A DNA stretch of 5,529 nt from NCBI GenBank assembly GCA_902783355.1, contig CACZQQ010000432.1, positions 1 through 5,529 of the forward strand. The letters run 5' to 3'. The stretch's first letter is position 1. The number at the start of each line of letters is the position of its first letter. A program made the position numbers and the translations under genes. Shown here piece by piece: positions 1-4,824 of this stretch. Source of the stretch: an uncultured bacterium. GTDB lineage: Bacteria; Verrucomicrobiota; Lentisphaeria; Oligosphaerales; Oligosphaeraceae. A model generated the notes under the pieces. It did no database searches. It was not told the DNA's origin and was given only the letters and a program-made list of their open reading frames with translations.

Positions 1-16
1 ACCGGTGGAACTTATG

Positions 17-54
17 CGGGCGGACAGAATGAAAGGAAATTGGCGTTCTGCCCG
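17..54. repeat. Imperfect inverted repeat upstream of the operon
   Basis: The arms are CGGG (17-20) plus CAGAA (25-29) on the left and TTCTG (46-50) plus CCCG (51-54) on the right. They pair as 9 bp with a 4-base bulge (CGGA, 21-24) and a 16-base loop. It lies about 20 bases before the -10-like box of the first gene. It could be an operator for a DNA-binding protein, or the 3' end structure of an upstream gene outside the window. No T-tract follows it, so a classical terminator is unlikely. It may be chance. Confidence 0.25.
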
Positions 55-72
55 ACGTTGTAACAAAAATGG

Positions 73-78
73 TATAGA
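73..78 (+). promoter_or_regulatory. Possible -10 box (TATAGA) for the exporter operon
   Basis: TATAGA sits in a locally AT-rich stretch (roughly 61-84) just before the first gene. A start of transcription about 7-8 bases downstream would leave an untranslated leader of only about 8 bases before the ATG at 94. That would agree with the lack of any Shine-Dalgarno sequence in front of that ATG. No good -35 hexamer lies at 16-18 bases: TTGTAA at 58-63 is too close. The call rests on the -10-like box and AT content only. Confidence 0.3.
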
Positions 79-93
79 TTATGTGTCATTCCC

Positions 94-690
94 ATGAAAA
101 CTCCCTTCCCACATCTTTCTCTGGAGGAGCGGATCCTCTCCATGCTGGAGGAAGCTCCTTCCAAGGTCTTCCACTACGGCGACTTTGCGGGCATGAGCAC
201 GCCAGGCGCCTGCCGCATTGCGCTGAAGCGCCTCTGCGATTCGGGGCGCGTGCAGCGTCTCTTCAGCGGATTGTACCGTCTGGCGGATTCGTCGTTGCCG
301 CATCCGGAGGCGATTGCCTCGGCGCTGGCGCGCAAGTTCGGCTGGCTGATTCGTCCTGAAGAAAAAGAAGGCGGAGCCGTTTCAGGACACTGCTATCTTT
401 CATCGGGACCATACCGCAGTTATGAGATCGCGGGCTTCCGGCTGGAGTTCCGCCATGCGGCGCAGCGCCGCCTGCTCTCGCCGCAGAACGCGGTCCGCGC
501 GCGCCTGCACGCGCTTTCGGAGCGCGTCAAGGCGCGCCTGCCGGAGGGCGTCCTGGAGAAGCTGCACCGCGTGCTGCCCGCCTCCTATCGGGCGCGACTG
601 AAAGACGAAGTGGAGCAGCTGGTCTCGCTGGGCCTCATGCTGGTCGCCGAAAACGAACCTGCGGCCGGCGACGATGGGGGAACGCGCTGA
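94..690 (+). CDS. AbiEi/DUF6088-type winged-helix protein (antitoxin-like regulator)
   Basis: This 198-residue protein resembles the DUF6088 / type IV antitoxin AbiEi group. Residues 9-62 form the expected N-terminal winged helix (EERILSML, then a 'RIALKRLCDSGRVQRLFSGLYRL' type recognition helix and wing, seen at 41-63). A core follows at 71-121 with PEAIASALARKFGW and the hallmark YLSSGPYRSYEI...RLEFRH, then a helical C-terminus. AbiEi proteins bind their own promoter and counter an AbiEii nucleotidyltransferase toxin; no such toxin is next door. Instead the stop codon overlaps the permease ATG (TGATG, 688-692), so the two are translationally coupled, suggesting a regulator of the exporter (inference). 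The stretch between FGW and YLSS is about ten residues shorter than I expect for the family. The ATG at 94 has no Shine-Dalgarno. An in-frame ATG at 142 has GGAGGAG 12 bases upstream but would cut into the winged helix, so 94 is preferred. Confidence 0.72.
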   Translation: MKTPFPHLSLEERILSMLEEAPSKVFHYGDFAGMSTPGACRIALKRLCDSGRVQRLFSGLYRLADSSLPHPEAIASALARKFGWLIRPEEKEGGAVSGHCYLSSGPYRSYEIAGFRLEFRHAAQRRLLSPQNAVRARLHALSERVKARLPEGVLEKLHRVLPASYRARLKDEVEQLVSLGLMLVAENEPAAGDDGGTR

Positions 691-1817
691 TGCTCCGCCT
701 GGCCCTCAAGATCATCTTCGGGAACCGCATGAAGTTCTACAGCCTGGTGGCGGGCCTGACCTTCGCCGTCCTGCTGATCGTCCTGCTGACCTCCATCTAC
801 TGCGGCGTCCTCCAGAGCTTCTTCAACACGGCCTACGCCTCCGGCGTCCCCATCTGGGTCATGGACGCGACGACCCCGAACTTCGACCGGCCGACCGCCT
901 TGCCGGAACACGCCCTCAACGCCGTGCGCGCCGTCCGCGGCGTCCAGTGGGCGGAACCCTTCTACATGGCGAATACCACCGTCCGGCTGGAGGACGGCTC
1001 GCGCCAGGCCATTCTGCTCATCGGCGTTTCATCCACCTCCTATGCCGGCCTTCCCCAGAAGTTTCTCGCGGGGGGGCCGTGGGTTCTCAAGGGGGAGGGC
1101 GGCGTGGCCATCGACAAGAACCAGCTCGACCTGCTGCACGACGCAAAGGTGGGGACCTACTTCGAGCTCAACGACCGTCGGCTGGACATCCGCGCCGTGC
1201 TGGACATCAGGCCCAATCTCTTCTCCCTGCCTGTCTGCTTCGTCAGCGAACGCGAGTTCCTGAGCTGCTTCCCCACCGCGCGCCAGATGCTCTCCTACGT
1301 CCTTGTGGCGCCCATGGACGGCATAGACGACGAGACGCTGTGCCGCCTCATCATGGCGAAGAATCCCACGCTGAAGGCATTGCCGCAGGCGCAGTTCGGC
1401 ACCATGACCTCGCGCTGGTACGAGGAGAACACAAACGCGCCCTTCATGTTCATGGTGGTCGTCGTCATCGGCATGGTCTTCTCGGTCATCATCACCGCGC
1501 AGCAGTTCTACACCTTCGTGCTGGAGAACATCAACTGTATAGCTGTACTTAAATCTATGGGGTACAATAATTTAAATATAGGATTCATGCTGCTGGCGCA
1601 GATTTTCGCGGTGGGCTTCGCCGCCTACGGGATCTCCCTGGGGGCCATCGCGCTGCTGGGCATCTTCTTTGGGAACGTGCCGCGGATGTTCTACTACACG
1701 CCCGTCAGCCTTCTTTTCCTTTCCGGCCTGCTGGTGCTGGCGGTCTGCCTTGTCTCCAGCCAGATCGGCATCTTCAAGATGCGCTCCATTGAACCTGCCG
1801 CCGTCTTCAGGATGTAA
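690..1817 (+). CDS. ABC exporter permease, FtsX/MacB/DevC type
   Basis: This 375-residue inner-membrane protein has the four-helix FtsX-family layout. TM1 is at about 17-40, a large periplasmic domain at about 41-250, then TM2 (251-272), TM3 (298-326) and TM4 (338-358). The C-terminus RSIEPAAVFRM matches the usual family ending ('...DPAEALR'). The segment VLKSMGYNNLNIG (286-298) corresponds to the conserved cytoplasmic coupling helix that contacts the ATPase. Proteins of this type do not form a classical import channel. They act mechanically, driving export through a periplasmic adaptor and outer-membrane channel (MacB) or glycolipid export (DevC). The ATG at 690 overlaps the upstream stop by one base and has a GGGGG tract 9 bases before it. 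The downstream ATPase follows after 5 bases. A stretch of AT-ending codons (codons 283-298) stands out against the GC-rich gene. The substrate cannot be told from the sequence. Confidence 0.9.
   Translation: MLRLALKIIFGNRMKFYSLVAGLTFAVLLIVLLTSIYCGVLQSFFNTAYASGVPIWVMDATTPNFDRPTALPEHALNAVRAVRGVQWAEPFYMANTTVRLEDGSRQAILLIGVSSTSYAGLPQKFLAGGPWVLKGEGGVAIDKNQLDLLHDAKVGTYFELNDRRLDIRAVLDIRPNLFSLPVCFVSEREFLSCFPTARQMLSYVLVAPMDGIDDETLCRLIMAKNPTLKALPQAQFGTMTSRWYEENTNAPFMFMVVVVIGMVFSVIITAQQFYTFVLENINCIAVLKSMGYNNLNIGFMLLAQIFAVGFAAYGISLGAIALLGIFFGNVPRMFYYTPVSLLFLSGLLVLAVCLVSSQIGIFKMRSIEPAAVFRM
1536..1583 (+). other. AT-rich rare-codon patch inside the permease gene
   Basis: Codons 283-298 of the permease contain 13 A/T-ending codons out of 16, including ATA twice and TTA. 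By hand count, 13 of 48 bases are G or C, whereas flanking codons are overwhelmingly G/C-ending. The protein sequence here (CIAVLKSMGYNNLNIG) is normal for the family, so the frame is correct and the bias is at the synonymous level. The patch includes TACAAT (1563-1568) and TATAGG (1577-1582), but I see no convincing paired -35 box. Confidence 0.85.
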
Positions 1818-1822
1818 CCGCC

Positions 1823-2509
1823 ATGATCGAGGTCAAGTCCATCGTCAAGCGCTTCGGCCAGCCGCCCAACGTCTTCACTGTCCTTGACCATCTGGACGCC
1901 ACATTTCCGCCAGGCTGCCTGAACTATCTCGTCGGCCCTTCCGGCTGTGGCAAGACGACTCTCATCAGCATCATCGGCGCCATGCTCAAGGCCGACGAAG
2001 GCATGGTCCGCATCTTCGGCGAGGAGATCACCGCCATGAACGAACAGCAGATGGCGCGCTTCCGCGCACGGAGGATCGGCTTCACCTTCCAGCAGTTCAA
2101 TCTCATCATGCAGCTGCCTGCGCGCGACAACGTCGCCGCCGCCCTCATCCCGCTGGGCGTCTCCTGGAGCGAGGCGCGCCGGCGCGCCGACGCCGTGCTG
2201 GAGCAGTTCGGGCTCGGACACCGCCTCAAGACCCTGCCGGGCGCCCTCTCCGGCGGCGAACAGCAGCGCGTCGCCCTCGCACGCGCCATGGTCAAGAAGC
2301 CCGCCATCCTCATCTGCGACGAACCCACCGCCGCGCTGGACCGCGTGACGGGCCGCGCCGTCCTTGAGAACATCCACGGTCTCTCCCGCAATCCGGAGAT
2401 GGTCGTCCTCGTCGTCACGCACGACAACCGCATCTTCGACCTGGCGGACAACATCGCCACGATGGAAGACGGCAAAATCGGGAGCTACACACACCATGGG
2501 CAAGCGTAA
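1823..2509 (+). CDS. ABC exporter ATPase, LolD/MacB/DevA type
   Basis: This 228-residue cytoplasmic ATPase powers the exporter by binding and hydrolysing ATP as a dimer under the FtsX-type permease. All motifs are intact: Walker A GPSGCGKTT (38-46), Q-loop in FTFQQFN (Q90), signature LSGGEQQRVALARA (142-155), Walker B ILICDE (162-167) with catalytic E167, D-loop around AALD (170-173), and the switch histidine in VVTHD (H200). The FQQFNL sequence and the 228-residue length are typical of the MacB/LolD/DevA clade. The gene starts 5 bases after the permease stop, with AGGA at 1809-1812 as a likely Shine-Dalgarno inside the permease 3' end. It overlaps the adaptor gene by 14 bases. LolD itself works with LolC/E on lipoproteins without an HlyD adaptor, so the downstream adaptor favours a DevA- or MacB-like role. 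Confidence 0.93.
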   Translation: MIEVKSIVKRFGQPPNVFTVLDHLDATFPPGCLNYLVGPSGCGKTTLISIIGAMLKADEGMVRIFGEEITAMNEQQMARFRARRIGFTFQQFNLIMQLPARDNVAAALIPLGVSWSEARRRADAVLEQFGLGHRLKTLPGALSGGEQQRVALARAMVKKPAILICDEPTAALDRVTGRAVLENIHGLSRNPEMVVLVVTHDNRIFDLADNIATMEDGKIGSYTHHGQA

Positions 2510-3560
2510 GATTCCAACCGTCATCCTGCTTTCCGTGCTGGGCCTCGTCCTCGGCGCCTACTACGCCTACAAGTACCAGCTGAAGGTCGTGGACAACGAA
2601 CCAGTCCTGCCGCCGCCACGCCCGCCGGCGGAGACCTTCGCCGCCGCCAGGGGCATCGTCGAGCCGCGGGACGGCAGCATCGGCATCTATCCCGTGCGCG
2701 CCGACCGCGTCGAGGAACTCTGCGTCCAGGAAAACCAGGAGGTCAAGGCGGGCGACGTGCTCTACACCATGCGCACGCGCGGCCTCCGTGACGAGCGCCG
2801 CATTCTGGAGGCGCAGCTGCAGGCCGCCCAGGCCAACTGCCAGTACCTGCGGGAGCAGCCGCGCGCCGCCGACGTGGCGCCCCTGGAGGCCGCCGCCGCC
2901 GTCCGCCGCGTCGAGCAGGAGCGCATTGCCATGCGCCTGGACCGCCTCAGGAAGCTCTATCCGCTGGCCGTCAGCCAGGACGAACTCGACAATGAACAGA
3001 AGCTCTACGAATCGGCGGTCGCCTCCCTGAGATTGGCCGAGGCCGAACTGGCGCAGGTGAAGGCCGGCGTCTCCGCCTACCAGATTGCCCAGGCCGAGGC
3101 GCAGGTCGCCCAGATCCAGGCCCAGCTCGACCAGCTTGACACCCAGATCCAGGAATCCGTCCTCCGCTCCCCCATTGACGGCGTCGTCATGAAGATCAAC
3201 ATCCACAAGGGGGAGTACATCTCGCTCTTCAATCCCGTCCGCGACGACGCGACCTCGACGCCTGTCGTCGTCGGCTCGAAGCACCTCCAGGTGCGCGTGG
3301 ACGTGGACGAGACCGACGCCTTCCTGTTGGACGGCGCCCACGACGCCACTGCCACCGCCACCCTCAAGGGCGACGGCACCTGCAGGTTGAACTTGCGCTT
3401 CAACCGCATCCAGCCCATGGCGGTCCCCAAGCGCAATCTGGCCGGCTTCGGCGCCGAGCGCATCGACGTGCGCGTTGTCCAGTTGATATTCGATGTGGAG
3501 TCGCCTGTCTTTCCCCTCTGGCCTGGCCAGCAGGTCGATGTCTTCCTGAAGAGGGAGTGA
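2496..3560 (+). CDS. HlyD/DevB-type periplasmic adaptor (membrane fusion protein)
   Basis: This 354-residue adaptor is anchored by one N-terminal membrane helix (about 7-24, preceded by MGKRK) with the rest in the periplasm. In order: a Pro-rich linker (36-44), the first lipoyl half (about 50-92, with VCVQENQEVKAGDVLY-like features at 72-90), a long coiled-coil hairpin rich in Ala/Gln/Glu (about 97-220), the second lipoyl half (LRSPIDGVVMKINIHKGEYIS, seen at 223-243), and a beta-barrel domain to the C-terminus ending WPGQQVDVFLKRE. It would bridge the permease to a TolC-like channel. R150, L154 and S160 at the hairpin tip resemble the TolC-docking RLS motif, with one residue fewer between L and S. 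The open frame extends upstream to 2364, but the ATG at 2496 (GGGAG at 2480-2484) gives the natural positively charged start and overlaps the ATPase by 14 bases. The RGIVEPRDG start of the lipoyl domain is DevB-like. Confidence 0.9.
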   Translation: MGKRKIPTVILLSVLGLVLGAYYAYKYQLKVVDNEPVLPPPRPPAETFAAARGIVEPRDGSIGIYPVRADRVEELCVQENQEVKAGDVLYTMRTRGLRDERRILEAQLQAAQANCQYLREQPRAADVAPLEAAAAVRRVEQERIAMRLDRLRKLYPLAVSQDELDNEQKLYESAVASLRLAEAELAQVKAGVSAYQIAQAEAQVAQIQAQLDQLDTQIQESVLRSPIDGVVMKINIHKGEYISLFNPVRDDATSTPVVVGSKHLQVRVDVDETDAFLLDGAHDATATATLKGDGTCRLNLRFNRIQPMAVPKRNLAGFGAERIDVRVVQLIFDVESPVFPLWPGQQVDVFLKRE

Positions 3561-3578
3561 AGCGGGGTGTCCGCTTTT
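3560..3578 (+). terminator. Possible weak terminator after the exporter operon
   Basis: AAGCGG (3560-3565) and CCGCTT (3571-3576) form a 6-bp stem with a GGTGT loop, running directly into TTTT (3575-3578). It begins at the last base of the adaptor stop codon. The T-tract is short. A second hairpin follows immediately: GCGC at 3581-3584 with GCGC at 3591-3594, extended by C3580-G3595 and by TTTT (3575-3578) pairing with AAAA (3596-3599) across a one-base bulge. This second hairpin uses the same T-tract, so the two structures compete. Termination is plausible but not certain. Confidence 0.4.
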
Positions 3579-3699
3579 CCGCGCGAACATGCGCGAAAAG
3601 CGCATTCCAGGCAGGGATTTCGCCTCTTTCGGATGTGATATTCGGCATCCGGCGGCTGTCCCGCAAGGCCTCAAGGCAGACTGGCGGTGCGTAAAGTCT

Positions 3700-3726
3700 T
3701 ATAGAATCCCAACGGGGAGTGGGATT
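3700..3726. promoter_or_regulatory. Possible -10 box and hairpin upstream of the pseudopilin gene
   Basis: This lies in the 268-base gap between the adaptor and the pseudopilin gene. TATAGA (3700-3705) repeats the hexamer seen before the first gene. It is followed at once by a perfect 6-bp inverted repeat, AATCCC (3705-3710) and GGGATT (3721-3726), with a 10-base loop. No good -35 box is visible. If transcription starts just after TATAGA, part of this hairpin would lie at the start of a roughly 115-base leader. A further small inverted repeat, GGATG/CATCC, lies upstream at about 3631-3650. Apart from these and the hairpins after 3560, I see nothing else in the gap. Confidence 0.25.
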
Positions 3727-3818
3727 GTTGCCTTTGGAACGGCATTGCGCTCCATCGGGGGCTAGTCTATGTGCATTCAACGGCGGAGTGCGCCGTCCTT
3801 GCAAGCAATCCATACCCC

Positions 3819-3822
3819 GGAG
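3819..3822 (+). promoter_or_regulatory. Shine-Dalgarno GGAG that sets the pseudopilin start
   Basis: GGAG lies 6 bases before the GTG at 3829. That GTG gives a five-residue leader (MRRHP) before FTLVE, as expected for prepilin-like proteins. The alternative in-frame ATG at 3769 (GGGGG at 3757-3761) would add 20 residues that look unlike a prepilin leader. Confidence 0.65.
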
Positions 3823-3828
3823 TCACCT

Positions 3829-4539
3829 GTGAGAAGACATCCTTTCACCCTCGTTGAAATGATGGCGGTCATTGCCGTCATCATGGTTTTGGCCTCCATG
3901 CTCCTGCCAGCCCTCCAGACCGCGCGCGAATCCGCCATCCAGGTGCAGTGCATCGGCAATCTGCGCCAGCTCGACATCGCCATGCTCGCCTACGCAGACG
4001 ACTGGCGTGGACGCCTTCCCGCCTACGATTCCAAGGCCCTCGCGTCAGACCATGTGGGCACCAACTGGCCCGTCTGGAGCAGGCCCTACTACCAGGACGT
4101 CGGCCTGCTTGTCTGTCCGGCCTCCCCCAACGATGCGCCGCTTGACACGCGCGAATCCCTGCGGAAATACGACGGCCACTATGGGTGGAACTACGACGGC
4201 ATGCAGGGTAACCGCGGCGCCCTTGCCGTCCATGTCCGTCAGCCGTCGGACTCGTATCTCCTCATGGATTCAGGAGACCCCTGCATCATCTATGGGAAAA
4301 ATAATTGGGAGAATCTTATGGAAGAGTTGGATCTTGACTTCGACTCCCATGCGGAGGGCTGCAACCGACACCGCGACCAGGTGAATGTCGGCTTTGTAGA
4401 CGGGCATGCGGGCGCTCTGAACCTGATTCCCTTTCTGGCGGCGCCATGCGCATCCTTCAAGGCCCCTTGGTGCATGGCTTGGGAAGAGGACGACGGCCTC
4501 CTCCATCCGGGGCTCATCCCTTTCCCCGACAGAAGGTAG
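3829..4539 (+). CDS. Prepilin-like (pseudopilin) protein with H-x9-DG motif
   Basis: This 236-residue protein belongs to the type II secretion / type IV pilin-like family. A short basic leader (MRRHP) is followed by FTLVE (6-10) with E10 at the conserved +5 position, then a hydrophobic helix MMAVIAVIMVLASMLLPAL (11-29). Next comes the family stretch CIGNLRQLDIAMLAYADDW (41-59), an aromatic-rich globular domain with VCPAS (95-99), and H181-x9-D191-G192 near the C-terminus. Such proteins are inserted in the inner membrane and processed by a prepilin peptidase. They exist as large paralogue families in Lentisphaerota and Planctomycetota, mostly of unknown function. The residue before the cleavage point is Pro rather than the usual Gly or Ala, so processing is uncertain. 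The gene stands alone: no secretion or pilus assembly genes are near, and a probable terminator follows at 4550-4587. The GTG start is chosen from the leader length and the GGAG at 3819. An ATG at 3769 is the alternative. Confidence 0.85.
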   Translation: MRRHPFTLVEMMAVIAVIMVLASMLLPALQTARESAIQVQCIGNLRQLDIAMLAYADDWRGRLPAYDSKALASDHVGTNWPVWSRPYYQDVGLLVCPASPNDAPLDTRESLRKYDGHYGWNYDGMQGNRGALAVHVRQPSDSYLLMDSGDPCIIYGKNNWENLMEELDLDFDSHAEGCNRHRDQVNVGFVDGHAGALNLIPFLAAPCASFKAPWCMAWEEDDGLLHPGLIPFPDRR

Positions 4540-4549
4540 AACCTCCAGC

Positions 4550-4587
4550 CAGCCTGCCGCGCCGAATGGCGCGGGGTTGCGTTTTTT
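4550..4587 (+). terminator. Rho-independent terminator of the pseudopilin gene
   Basis: The core is a perfect 7-bp stem CCGCGCC (4557-4563) and GGCGCGG (4568-4574) with a GAAT loop. It can extend outward by five pairs (4550-4554 with 4575-4579, one of them G-U) across a two-base bulge. CG and then TTTTTT (4582-4587) follow. It lies 10 bases after the stop codon at 4539. The T-tract coincides with the start of the first 71-bp repeat unit. Confidence 0.65.
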
Positions 4588-4777
4588 CGCGCTGCAGTTG
4601 CAGGCGCCAAAGTGGCGCCCGCTCAGGTTGGAAATGCGCAAGTTCATTTTGGATTTTTCGCGCCGCATTTGCAGGCGCCAAAGTGGCGCCCGCTCAGGTT
4701 GGAAATGCGCAAGTTCATTTTGGATTTTTCGCACCGCATTTGCGGGCGCCAAAGTGGCGCCCGCTCAGGTTGGAAAT
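4583..4777. repeat. Tandem repeat array, 71-bp period, 2.75 copies, each with a GC hairpin
   Basis: Units begin at 4583, 4654 and 4725; the third breaks off after 53 bases at 4777. Units 1 and 2 differ at 2 of 71 positions, and units 2 and 3 at 2 of 53. Each unit holds GGCGCCAAAGTGGCGCC, a 6-bp stem with a 5-base loop (4603-4619, 4674-4690, 4745-4761). In unit 3 flanking bases extend this to a perfect 9-bp stem. In units 1 and 2 one position is an A-C mismatch read on the plus strand but a G-U pair on the minus strand. AAATGCG (4632-4638) can also pair with CGCATTT (4664-4670), giving a second, larger hairpin that spans the unit junction. A period of 71 shifts the reading frame at every copy, so the short open frames here are not credible genes. 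The array fills the gap between two convergent genes. I do not recognise the family. Confidence 0.93.
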
Positions 4778-4794
4778 CCACCACCCAGCTGCTC

Positions 4795-4811
4795 CGCGCC
4801 GTCTCGGCGCG
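4795..4811. terminator. GC hairpin near the 3' end of nnrD
   Basis: CGCGCCG (4795-4801) and CGGCGCG (4805-4811) form a perfect 7-bp stem with a TCT loop. It lies 13 bases beyond the nnrD stop codon in the direction of nnrD transcription. No T-tract follows on either strand, so it is a weak candidate for a terminator or 3'-end stabilising hairpin. Confidence 0.35.
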
Positions 4812-4824
4812 TGAAACAGGCTTT

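Noticed and set aside
94..690. Complete type IV toxin-antitoxin pair
   Set aside because: Only the AbiEi-like part is present. The next gene is a clear ABC permease, and no nucleotidyltransferase motif is seen in the window.
674..1552. Plus-strand open frame overlapping the permease in another frame (292 residues)
   Set aside because: The sequence is rich in Arg, Pro, Gly and His, as expected from an off-frame reading of GC-rich DNA. The permease frame has proper membrane helices.
1536..1583. Frameshift or sequencing error in the permease at the AT-rich patch
   Set aside because: The reading frame and family-typical amino acids continue unbroken through the patch and into TM3 and TM4, so the frame is right.
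1694..2524. Minus-strand open frame opposite the ABC ATPase (276 residues)
   Set aside because: The plus strand encodes a complete ATPase with every motif, and the reverse frame has no recognisable family features.
3580..3620. Degenerate copy of the 71-bp repeat after the adaptor gene
   Set aside because: It shares only short words (GCGCGAAAA and GCGCATT-CCA) with the reverse repeat, in the wrong spacing. This is too little to separate from chance in GC-rich DNA.
2415..3674. Long minus-strand open frame opposite the adaptor gene (419 residues)
   Set aside because: It is low in motif content and mirrors the GC-rich codon pattern of the adaptor, whose plus-strand product has clear domains. 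It is a typical antisense shadow.
4583..4777. CRISPR array
   Set aside because: The repeated sequence covers the whole 71-bp period with no unique spacers, and there are no cas genes.
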